The translations under genes were made by a program, and so were the position numbers. A stretch of DNA of 5,365 nucleotides from Acidobacteriota bacterium (GTDB lineage: Bacteria; Acidobacteriota; Terriglobia; Terriglobales; Acidobacteriaceae): assembly GCA_023441255.1 (NCBI GenBank), contig JAEZPW010000233.1, forward strand, positions 1-5,365. Direction: 5' to 3'. The notes beneath the pieces are model-generated. The model had not been told where the DNA came from and searched no databases. It was given only the letters and a program-made list of their open reading frames with translations. Below are positions 1-4,985 of the stretch, piece by piece (the stretch's first letter is position 1; each line of letters begins with the position of its first letter).

Positions 1-639
1 AATGAGTTGCGCGCGGATGTAGTGCGCAAGCATCACGTGAACATCCTTGATGACGGCGTCGGCAAATTCGCGCTGGCGCCGGCGCTCGAAGATGTCGAGT
101 AAGCTCGCGCTGAACTTGGCCCCATCCTTGAGAAAAAAAACGGCCAGAATGGGAATCAGAACCAGCCACCAGGCATTCTTGCCGGTTTCGGCGAGGCGAT
201 GGGCGAAATCTCCAGCCAACTGGACAATCGTTTCACGATGGCTGGCGAGGAACTGCTGAATCTTAAGACTCGTCTCGTGACTCCAGCCTCGTTGCGAGCC
301 GAGTTGCCACGCGATCTGACCGCTGGCGATCTTCTCGTACAAGTCAGGGAGTGTGCCAGCCAGTTTCTGCGCTTCATCCACAATGTTCGGGCCGATGAAC
401 AGCAGCAGGACCCCGAGGGCGGCAAAAATGGCTAGATAGACGACTGCAATGGCCTTGCCACGGGTGAGCTTAGCCCGGGTGCGTAGCTGCTCTACGAGAG
501 GATCTATCAAATAGGCGAAGAAGATTGCAAACAGAAAAGCAATCAGCGTCTTGCGAGCCGCCCAGATGAAGGCCAGAGCAGCTGCAAACAGCAGAATGGT
601 GATGAGCACCCGCGAAACACGTTGGTCAAGGACTGGCAA
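1..639 (-). CDS. AI-2E family transporter, N-terminal part (runs off left edge)
   Basis: This is an integral membrane permease of the AI-2E/PerM superfamily, whose members are linked to autoinducer export or to Na+/H+ exchange; the substrate cannot be told from sequence. The frame stays open from a stop at 676-678 to the window edge, giving about 213 residues of a family usually 350-390 long, so the C-terminal half is missing. Two hydrophobic segments lie at about residues 11-28 and 31-49 and end in the family-typical FAYLIDPLVEQL. A third lies at about 63-83, followed by an amphipathic stretch, and a fourth at about 157-170 leads into the characteristic FFLKDG. No in-frame ATG exists. I chose TTG at 639, giving MPVLDQRVSRVL, because homologues typically begin this way; no convincing Shine-Dalgarno precedes it, so the start is uncertain. 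It lies 97 bases downstream of the secreted-protein gene on the same strand. Family assignment is confident; function is generic. Confidence 0.85.
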   Translation of the reverse strand, partial: MPVLDQRVSRVLITILLFAAALAFIWAARKTLIAFLFAIFFAYLIDPLVEQLRTRAKLTRGKAIAVVYLAIFAALGVLLLFIGPNIVDEAQKLAGTLPDLYEKIASGQIAWQLGSQRGWSHETSLKIQQFLASHRETIVQLAGDFAHRLAETGKNAWWLVLIPILAVFFLKDGAKFSASLLDIFERRRQREFADAVIKDVHVMLAHYIRAQLI

Positions 640-697
640 TCGTAAGGTAGATGACTGAAGCAGGAGCGCAAGTTGTCATCGGGCCGGATGCGCCAGT

Positions 698-724
698 CCG
701 GAGCCGCTAATGACGCAGCTCCGG
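698..724 (-). terminator. Inverted repeat between the secreted-protein gene and the permease gene; possible weak terminator
   Basis: A perfect 7-bp inverted repeat, CCGGAGC / GCTCCGG, with a 13-base spacer begins 12 bases beyond the stop codon of the upstream gene. An overlapping alternative pairing (GAGCCG with CGGCTC) is also possible. No T-tract follows on the minus strand, so a classic intrinsic terminator is doubtful. It may instead be an RNA-processing or stability hairpin. Confidence 0.3.
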
Positions 725-736
725 CTCTCAAAACCG

Positions 737-1477
737 TCAATCGCGCACGACTTCTGTGTTCTCGGAGGAGATGACGATGCGAACGACCCTGAGCTGATCA
801 TCGAGGTAGAGAGCCCACTGCTGGCCCTCTGAGCTCAGGTCGAACCGGTGTAGCTGACGCTCGGCATTGTGGACGCGTGCGGTTTCCTTGCCGGCATACG
901 TCATGCTCACCATGGAGGAAAGCCGCTGGCGGGGAACAACAACACCGAAGTCGGCCTTGGGCAATTTGCAGTTCGGGGCTATGGTTCCACCGCAGGATTG
1001 GGCAAGATACCGCCACGCCAGGATCTGGCGATGGCTGAAGAAGTAGTCGTCGAGAACGAGCGTGGAGGCAGGCAGCAGGAACGGTTGCTCACTCGGCTTT
1101 TCGGGAGGATTGGGCGTGATGTGCTCGACGAGAAACTGGTCGGCGGGTTCGACAATCTCCTGCGCCTTGCCGGGGCTTAGCTCGCGCCATGTGTAGCGTT
1201 GAAGGTCTCCCGAAGAAGAGAGCTGGAGTTCCGCCTTCTGTTTGCTCGAACCGTCTTCTGCCTTGAACTCGGATACCGTGGTGCTTGAGTCGGTGTCCTG
1301 GCGAATGCTGAAAGTTTCGGTTGCGACCCGCTTGCCGTTGATGAAGACGCCGAAAGAGCCGGAGTCGACCACGGCCTTTTCGTTCTTCTTGCCGGCGCTT
1401 GCCGGGGACGTGGTGAACAGAATCGAGACCGCCACCAAGACGGGGGATAAGGCAGAAACTAAAAATCTGCGTGTCAT
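737..1477 (-). CDS. Secreted protein of unknown function
   Basis: I do not recognise a named family with confidence. The 246-residue protein starts with an export signal: MTRR, a hydrophobic core at about 6-22, and a likely signal peptidase I site after ASA (residue 28). It is therefore probably periplasmic or outer-surface. The mature part opens with GSFGVFINGKRVATETFSI and alternating polar/hydrophobic stretches. This suggests a beta-rich fold like DUF3108/DUF6134-type exported proteins, which is an inference from pattern only. The only two cysteines (162 and 170, in SCGGTIAPNC) are spaced to form a disulphide in the periplasm. No catalytic motif or further membrane segment is visible. The ATG overlaps the aroK stop (ATGA, 4 bases), with AGGAG about 10 bases upstream, so translation is probably coupled to aroK. 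Real coding is supported by the signal peptide, the coupling and the closely fitting neighbours. Confidence 0.85.
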   Translation of the reverse strand: MTRRFLVSALSPVLVAVSILFTTSPASAGKKNEKAVVDSGSFGVFINGKRVATETFSIRQDTDSSTTVSEFKAEDGSSKQKAELQLSSSGDLQRYTWRELSPGKAQEIVEPADQFLVEHITPNPPEKPSEQPFLLPASTLVLDDYFFSHRQILAWRYLAQSCGGTIAPNCKLPKADFGVVVPRQRLSSMVSMTYAGKETARVHNAERQLHRFDLSSEGQQWALYLDDQLRVVRIVISSENTEVVRD

Positions 1478-2046
1478 GAACCGCTCACTCCTAACAAGGC
1501 GAGGACCTCGGCCGCAACCTCCGGAACTGACTTCCCGGCAGTGTCCACGCGAAAGTCGGCTTGCAGATAACTGCTCTTCCGAGCCCGATAAAGTCTGAAA
1601 AAGGCATCCCGATCCTGGAACAGCGGCCGAGAGGCCCCTGCGGGCGCACAGCGCTGGTGAAGCTCCTGCGCGGGAGCGTCGAGGAAAATGACCGGAACGC
1701 GCGTGGCCCTGATTGCCTCCGTGTTGCGAGGCTGGGCGAAGGCACCGCCGCCCAGGGCGACAACAGCTTCGAGTCCTTGCTGCAGTTCGACGATGACCCT
1801 CGTCAGGGCCTGTGCTTCCGCTACGCGGAATGCCGGTTCGCCACCGGCCGCAAAGATATCGGCCACTCGTCGTCCTTCGGCAGCCTCGATTCGATCGTCG
1901 AGATCAATGAAATTCCACCCAAGTCGGCAAGCAAGCACACGTCCAACCGTTGTCTTGCCGGCGCCCATGAAGCCGACGAGGAACAGGGAAGTCGGACACA
2001 GACGCGTCTTCTCAGATTCCGAGACTTGGAATTTCGGGATGACCAT
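1474..2046 (-). CDS. aroK: Shikimate kinase
   Basis: Cytoplasmic enzyme that phosphorylates the 3-hydroxyl of shikimate with ATP, the fifth step of the shikimate pathway towards chorismate and aromatic amino acids. The 190-residue length is slightly above the usual 165-180 because of a 20-residue N-terminal tail. Walker A is GFMGAGKT (25-32). The Mg/shikimate-binding DxD motif is D48 and D50 in FIDLDDRIE. The substrate-contacting arginine is R74 in EPAFRVAE. The glycine-rich Walker B-like loop is ALGGGAF (98-103). The lid arginine is R140 in SRPLF, and the adenine/phosphate-side arginine is R154 in RLYRARKSSYLQAD. All key residues are present, so it should be active. The start is ATG; the ORF has no better alternative, and AGGA lies only a few bases upstream inside a small inverted repeat. 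The anti-sigma gene ends 150 bases upstream, and the secreted-protein gene overlaps the stop by 4 bases. Confidence 0.96.
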   Translation of the reverse strand: MVIPKFQVSESEKTRLCPTSLFLVGFMGAGKTTVGRVLACRLGWNFIDLDDRIEAAEGRRVADIFAAGGEPAFRVAEAQALTRVIVELQQGLEAVVALGGGAFAQPRNTEAIRATRVPVIFLDAPAQELHQRCAPAGASRPLFQDRDAFFRLYRARKSSYLQADFRVDTAGKSVPEVAAEVLALLGVSGS

Positions 2047-2062
2047 ATTCCTGAACGGAATA
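2046..2062 (-). promoter_or_regulatory. Small inverted repeat covering the aroK ribosome binding site
   Basis: TATTCC and GGAATA form a perfect 6-bp inverted repeat around a 5-base loop. On the minus strand the right arm contains the only candidate Shine-Dalgarno (AGGA) and ends inside the run-up to the aroK ATG. Folding would hide the ribosome binding site. The stem is short and AT-rich, so a regulatory role is only a possibility. Confidence 0.22.
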
Positions 2063-2196
2063 GTGGGTCAAAGCTTTCGTGTTTGCAAGCCCTTATGTGC
2101 CTGAGAGCAGAGGGTAAGTTGCCCGAGCGAACGAAGGCGGACACTCATTAGGGCGTGAGCGGTACGTTTTGAACTGAAGTGAACTGCCAGGGCGAG

Positions 2197-2487
2197 CTAG
2201 TGGGGAAAGCCTGTGATGGCACCCCAACGATGAGATCCTAGAAGGCGCCTCCCATGCCCGGCTGGGCGCACTAATCCCTCTTTTTCGAGGGCCCGTTCGA
2301 TGCCACTCCAGACTTTCGGGCTCGGCTCTTCCATGGGAACGAGAAGTTTTGCAGCTTCGGCGATGTAGCGCAGATCCGACACAAGGTCGGAGCAAATCTG
2401 GCAGGACCTAAGATGCGCCTCCTGCTCGGCGGTACCGCCGGTCTCGATGATGTCCGGTAAAACTCTCTGAAACTCGGCGCAGGTCAT
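2197..2487 (-). CDS. Zinc-finger (ZAS/zf-HC2 type) anti-sigma factor, short form without membrane anchor
   Basis: Probable partner that binds and silences the ECF sigma factor encoded just upstream. The 96-residue protein carries the ZAS signature: C3, then H25-x3-C29-x2-C32 in EAHLRSCQICSDL, matching the Cys-x(~21)-His-x3-Cys-x2-Cys zinc site of RsrA/ChrR-like anti-sigma factors. An amphipathic helical stretch follows (about 33-72). The protein stops after HRWGAITGFPH, where related membrane-anchored anti-sigma factors would enter a transmembrane helix. I translated the other two minus-strand frames beyond the stop and saw no hydrophobic segment, so a simple frameshift does not restore an anchor. 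It may be a genuine soluble, redox-responsive form, or a 3'-eroded gene. The ATG at 2487 is preceded by GAGAGAGGA at good spacing. The gap from the sigma gene is 64 bases, so co-transcription is likely. Confidence 0.85.
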   Translation of the reverse strand: MTCAEFQRVLPDIIETGGTAEQEAHLRSCQICSDLVSDLRYIAEAAKLLVPMEEPSPKVWSGIERALEKEGLVRPAGHGRRLLGSHRWGAITGFPH

Positions 2488-2551
2488 GTGATCCTCTCTC
2501 CCCGGTACGTCACCGGCAATGTTCCGCCGGGTCCAGATTTCATTGTCCTTC

Positions 2552-3157
2552 TCAGTGCCTGACGGCCTTTTCGGCTCTGCTGATCTTGAGAAGGTCGCGC
2601 AATTTCATGCGCGCTTTGTGTAACTGAGACTTGCTATTGCCGATGCTACAACCCATCATCTCGGCAATTTCGTTGTGCTCGTATCCTTCGATGTCATGCA
2701 GCACGAAAATGATACGGTACCCGGGCGGTAAACTTTCGATTGCGCGTTCCAGATTGACACGGTCAATCGATCCCGCCAAGACATTGTCACGGGCGCCAAT
2801 ATCCTTCTTGGGCCCGTCTTCCTGCTGGGGCTCCATGCTCTCTTCAAGAGAGACCTCCGGAAGGCCCTTCTTACGCAGGTGCATGAGCACCACGTTCACG
2901 GCCAGCCGATGGAGCCACGTCGAGAACGCCGACTCGCCGCGGAAGGTGCTGATCTTGCGATAAAGCTGCAAAAACGCCTCTTGCGTCAGGTCTTCCGCTT
3001 CGGCGGTGTTCCCTGTCATCCGCAAACAGAGCGAATAAACGCGCCGTTTATGCAGGCCGTACAGAGCCTCAAAGCTCTGAGAATCGCCCTGCTTGGCCCG
3101 ATCAATCGCCTCTGCTTCAGATAGTCCGGGAGCCAGTATTTTCTTTGCTGTCGTCAA
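2552..3157 (-). CDS. ECF (sigma-70 family, RpoE-like) RNA polymerase sigma factor
   Basis: Group IV sigma factor that directs core RNA polymerase to stress or envelope-type promoters. With the start used here it has 201 residues. Region 2 spans about 29-95 and includes the core-binding stretch AEAEDLTQEAFLQLYRKI (52-69) and the -10 recognition segment FRGESAFSTWLHRLAVN (72-88). A charged linker follows (about 96-133). Region 4 spans about 137-191, with LPPGYRIIFVLHDIEGY and the helix-turn-helix EIAEMMGCSIGNSKSQLHKAR that reads the -35. No region 3 is present, as expected for ECF factors. No ATG lies before region 2. The open frame begins at a TTG at 3193 directly after a stop codon, but the TTG at 3157 has AAGG just upstream and gives the homologue-like LTTAKKILAPGLSEAEAIDRAK, so I prefer it. 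The zinc anti-sigma gene follows on the same strand, the usual arrangement for an autoregulated sigma/anti-sigma pair. Confidence 0.93.
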   Translation of the reverse strand: MTTAKKILAPGLSEAEAIDRAKQGDSQSFEALYGLHKRRVYSLCLRMTGNTAEAEDLTQEAFLQLYRKISTFRGESAFSTWLHRLAVNVVLMHLRKKGLPEVSLEESMEPQQEDGPKKDIGARDNVLAGSIDRVNLERAIESLPPGYRIIFVLHDIEGYEHNEIAEMMGCSIGNSKSQLHKARMKLRDLLKISRAEKAVRH

Positions 3158-3196
3158 TGCCTTATACAGGCCGCAAGAGAATAGATGCGGCAATTA

Positions 3197-3226
3197 GCTA
3201 TGCTGTTGTATAGAAAGAACGGTTCC
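3197..3226 (-). promoter_or_regulatory. Possible ECF-type promoter of the sigma factor gene
   Basis: On the minus strand GGAACC (3221-3226) matches the widespread -35 element of autoregulated ECF promoters. CATAGC (3197-3202) lies 18 bases downstream as a loose -10. The spacing is slightly long (16-17 is usual) and the -10 is poor. The position, about 40-65 bases before the chosen TTG, fits an autoregulatory promoter. Confidence 0.25.
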
Positions 3227-3271
3227 GGCGGCGAGCCCAAATATACTACCAAAAAACCGCTTCAAAATTGG

Positions 3272-3293
3272 GTCTGCGGGACAACCCGCGGAC
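3272..3293 (+). repeat. Strong GC-rich hairpin with ACAA loop
   Basis: GTCTGCGGG and CCCGCGGAC pair over 9 bp around a 4-base ACAA loop. One pair is G-T on the plus strand and a C-A mismatch on the minus strand, so the RNA structure is better when read on the plus strand. No T-tract follows on the plus strand. On the minus strand the sequence after it is AT-rich, with a TTTTTT run about 15 bases away. It could be an RNA hairpin, an operator or a remnant terminator. Confidence 0.4.
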
Positions 3294-3369
3294 TAGCATG
3301 TCTCGAGATTTGATGCTGCGGGTGCGCGGTTTAGATCAAGGTTTTTGACGTTTTCTGCGGTATCTGAAA

Positions 3370-3385
3370 TGTTCGAACAGCGAAC
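3370..3385. promoter_or_regulatory. 10-bp perfect palindrome TGTTCGAACA with a third half-site
   Basis: TGTTCGAACA (3370-3379) is its own reverse complement, and CGAAC recurs at once (3381-3385), giving an extra half-site. This looks like a possible binding site for a dimeric regulator about 130 bases before the receiver gene. Chance occurrence cannot be excluded. Confidence 0.2.
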
Positions 3386-3469
3386 TTGAAATAGCGGAAG
3401 TGTCGTGCTGCCACAGCGCTCCCATCCAGGCATCGAAAGCCGAGGCGGAGCGGGAGAGTTTGTGTCGGT

Positions 3470-3475
3470 TATAAT
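3470..3475 (+). promoter_or_regulatory. Exact TATAAT, candidate -10 of the receiver gene
   Basis: A perfect sigma-70 -10 hexamer sits 34 bases before the ATG in a GC-rich setting, which would give a leader of roughly 27 bases. No TTGACA-like -35 is present 16-18 bases upstream, where the sequence is purine-rich, and there is no extended TGn motif. It may need an activator. Confidence 0.4.
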
Positions 3476-3509
3476 TCAGGGTTGTGAGCACGCTCCCAGG
3501 AGCCGGTGA

Positions 3510-3881
3510 ATGGACGCAAAGAGGCCGAGACCCAAGGTCCTGGTCGTAGACGATGAACGGGTGATTGCAGATACACTTGCTATGATCCTGAACCAGCATG
3601 GTTACGATGCGTCGCCCGTATACACGGGAACGGGGGCGGTCGAACGCGCGCGCGCGGTGCAGCCTGACCTGATCATCAGCGACGTGATCATGCCAGATAT
3701 GAACGGAATCGAGGCGGCCATCAGCATTCGCTCGTTCCTGCCGACCTGCAAGATATTGTTGTTTTCGGGGCAGGCCGCCACGGCGGACCTGCTGGAAAGC
3801 GCCCGAGCCCAGGGGCACGAATTTGAAATATTGGCGAAGCCTGTGCACCCCGCGGACCTGCTGGCCAAATTGAGGGGGTAG
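3510..3881 (+). CDS. Stand-alone response regulator receiver (CheY-like) protein
   Basis: A 123-residue protein that is a single receiver domain with no output domain. It is expected to take a phosphoryl group from a histidine kinase and act by protein-protein contact. Acidic pocket: D14, D15 and E16 in VLVVDDE. Phosphorylation site: D58 in LIISDVIMPDMNG. Switch residue: S86 in LLFSG. Conserved lysine: K110 in LAKPVHPADLL. All signalling residues are present, and the length is normal for a lone receiver. The ATG is preceded by AGGAG (3498-3502) with a 7-base spacer, so the start is secure. It is the only plus-strand gene in the window. It diverges from the ECF sigma gene and converges on recR. 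No kinase gene lies nearby, so its partner is elsewhere. Nothing in the domain itself shows which process it controls. Confidence 0.95.
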   Translation: MDAKRPRPKVLVVDDERVIADTLAMILNQHGYDASPVYTGTGAVERARAVQPDLIISDVIMPDMNGIEAAISIRSFLPTCKILLFSGQAATADLLESARAQGHEFEILAKPVHPADLLAKLRG

Positions 3882-3908
3882 GCGACTTCGATCGTCACAG
3901 ACAGTTCA

Positions 3909-3940
3909 TCGATGCCCTTCCTGAGTGGAAGGGCATTCGA
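3909..3940. terminator. Hairpin between convergent receiver gene and recR, likely bidirectional terminator
   Basis: ATGCCCTTCC (3912-3921) and GGAAGGGCAT (3927-3936) form a perfect 10-bp stem with a TGAGT loop. An outer TCGA pair can extend it past a one-base bulge. It lies 27 bases after the receiver stop and 24 bases beyond the recR stop. Only a weak T-patch (GATTT) follows on the plus strand and none on the minus strand. The position between convergent genes and the stem strength support termination. Confidence 0.65.
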
Positions 3941-3964
3941 TTTAGCCACAGAAAATTTTCAGGA

Positions 3965-4564
3965 TCAGAGTTCGCGCCGGCCTTCCATTGCCTTCAGCAT
4001 AGTCACTTCGTCGGCATACTCGATGTCGGCGCCGGCCGGAATGCCAGTGGCAATGCGGGTGACCTTCACGCCGGGCCGCTTTACCAGGTTGGAAATGTAG
4101 ACCGCAGTAGCTTCGCCCTCGACCGTCGGATTAGTGGCGAGGATGAGTTCTTCTATCTGGCCGGCATCTACGCGGCGGACGAGACTGGAGATGCGGAGTT
4201 GGTCGGGACCGATACCGTGCAGCGGAGAAAGCGATCCATGAAGGACGTGGTAAACGCCATTGTAATTGCGCGTTTTTTCAATCGCGGCAATGTTGGTCGG
4301 TTCTTCCACCACGCACACAAGATGCTGGTTTCGTGTGGCATTGGTGCAGAAGACACACGGGTCAACGTCGGTGATGTTGTTGCAGACCGAGCACAGACGC
4401 AGCTTGGCCTTGACGTCGCGGACAGCGGCGGCGAGTGCCTCGGCATCTTCGTCGCTGGAACGCAGTATGTGAAAGGCCAGCCTCTGCGCGCTTTTGCTGC
4501 CGACGCCGGGAAGCTTCTTCAGTTCTTCTATAAGTCGAGCCATTGGCTCGGCGAAACGAGACAT
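3965..4564 (-). CDS. recR: Recombination mediator protein RecR
   Basis: RecR works with RecO (and RecF) to load RecA on SSB-coated single-stranded DNA at gaps. The 199-residue length matches the family. Domains in order: an N-terminal helix-hairpin-helix with LKKLPGVGSKSAQRLAFHIL (15-34); a four-cysteine zinc site C58-x2-C61 and C70-x2-C73 (LCSVCNNITDVDPCVFC); a Toprim domain from about 81 with VCVVEEP (83-89), YHVLHGSLSPLHGIGPDQL (105-123) and ILATNPTVEGEATA (141-154); and the C-terminal KVTRIATGIPAGADIEYAD. All hallmark residues are intact. The start MSRFAEPMARLIEELKKLPG is family-typical, but only a weak ribosome binding site precedes the ATG. It is third in the conserved dnaX-ybaB-recR order. 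A repeat hairpin fills most of the 93-base gap behind ybaB and may modulate its share of read-through. Confidence 0.98.
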   Translation of the reverse strand: MSRFAEPMARLIEELKKLPGVGSKSAQRLAFHILRSSDEDAEALAAAVRDVKAKLRLCSVCNNITDVDPCVFCTNATRNQHLVCVVEEPTNIAAIEKTRNYNGVYHVLHGSLSPLHGIGPDQLRISSLVRRVDAGQIEELILATNPTVEGEATAVYISNLVKRPGVKVTRIATGIPAGADIEYADEVTMLKAMEGRREL

Positions 4565-4581
4565 AAGAATTTCTGGATTTC

Positions 4582-4659
4582 AGATTGAAGATTGCAGATT
4601 GAATACCACTCCCAACCGCGCCACAACAATCTGCAATCTACAATCTGCAATCTGCAATT
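4582..4659. repeat. Heptamer repeat arranged as two opposed arrays (long hairpin) between ybaB and recR
   Basis: Left array: three 7-base units AGATTGA, AGATTGC, AGATTGA (4582-4602). Right array: four units CAATCTG, CAATCTA, CAATCTG, CAATCTG plus a partial CAATT (4627-4659). The right array is the reverse complement of the left type. The arms pair over 4582-4601 with 4627-4646, 19 of 20 positions, with one A-A mismatch and a 25-base loop. The right array runs directly into the ybaB stop codon (TAA at 4658-4660), sharing its last two bases with it. Similar CAATCTG-type runs are, as far as I recall, common between genes in Acidobacteriota-like genomes; I cannot check this here. It may act as a processing or attenuation structure, or simply be a selfish repeat. 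Confidence 0.9.
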
Positions 4660-4969
4660 AGAAAAGGCCCTGCAATCCGCCGAGCATTCCGCCCACGTTC
4701 GACTGCATGACTTCATCGATCTTGCGCGCTGCATCGTTGACGGCGGCGGTCACGAGGTCCTGAAGCATCTCGATGTCGCCGGACTGAATGACGTCCGGTT
4801 CGATCTTGATGCTGAGGACGTTCTTTTGCCCGTTCATCTTTGCCGTGACGCTTCCGCCACCGGCGGAGCCCTCGACCACGGTTTCGGCCATTTTGCGCTG
4901 CAGATCTTCATACTGCTTCCGCGCGGCCGACATCATTTCCTGCAATTGCCTGGGGTTGAAGCCACCCAT
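4658..4969 (-). CDS. ybaB: YbaB/EbfC family nucleoid-associated protein
   Basis: Small dimeric DNA-binding protein of the YbaB/EbfC family, thought to coat or organise DNA, and conserved beside dnaX and recR. The length of 103 residues is normal. The N-terminal half is a long charged helix (NPRQLQEMMSAARKQYEDLQ), followed by a beta strand region with VEGSAGGGSVTAKMNGQKNV (about 32-50), the family hallmark. A C-terminal helix region includes DLVTAAVNDAARKIDEVM and ends in the glycine-rich GGMLGGLQGLF. The ATG is preceded by GAGG (4975-4978) with about 5 bases of spacing. It starts 16 bases after the dnaX stop, so the two are surely one transcript. The gene ends inside the heptamer repeat, which supplies the first bases after the stop and part of the stop codon. 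Confidence 0.97.
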   Translation of the reverse strand: MGGFNPRQLQEMMSAARKQYEDLQRKMAETVVEGSAGGGSVTAKMNGQKNVLSIKIEPDVIQSGDIEMLQDLVTAAVNDAARKIDEVMQSNVGGMLGGLQGLF

Positions 4970-4985
4970 AAGATCCTCGCTAACT

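Larger units (their letters stand above)
3158..3509. other. Divergent intergenic region between the ECF sigma factor and receiver genes
   Basis: About 350 bases without a supported gene. From left to right it holds a possible ECF-type promoter for the sigma gene, an A-run and AT-rich patch (about 3239-3268), a strong 9-bp hairpin, a 10-bp palindrome near 3370, and a TATAAT plus a good ribosome binding site just before the receiver gene. The open frame crossing its right part on the minus strand is antisense to the receiver gene and has no family resemblance, so I do not call it. Confidence 0.6.

Noticed and set aside
543..740. Short minus-strand open frame overlapping the permease start and the stop of the secreted-protein gene
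   Set aside because: It is out of frame with the clearly conserved permease sequence, and its translation is Cys/Arg-rich and featureless.
869..1180. Plus-strand open frame opposite the secreted-protein gene
   Set aside because: It has no ribosome site or recognisable domain, and the opposite strand carries a signal-peptide protein coupled to aroK.
1561..2151. Long open frame (196 codons) on the plus strand opposite aroK
   Set aside because: It lies antisense to a clear shikimate kinase with all catalytic motifs, has no recognisable domain, and is the mirror of codon bias in a GC-rich gene.
2171..2186. Direct repeat GAACTG-AAGT-GAACTG downstream of the anti-sigma gene
   Set aside because: It is only two short copies with no further structure; chance is the simplest explanation.
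3336..3848. 170-codon minus-strand open frame opposite the receiver gene
   Set aside because: It is antisense to a receiver domain with an excellent ribosome binding site and intact phosphorylation residues; its translation is Arg/His-rich and without family resemblance.
4582..4659. CRISPR-like array
   Set aside because: Units are 7 bases long, contiguous and without spacers, and occur in both orientations; there are no cas genes.
4528..4734. Minus-strand open frame crossing the heptamer repeats
   Set aside because: Its CNLQ/CRLQ-like repeats are simply the 7-base DNA repeat translated; it overlaps ybaB and recR in another frame.
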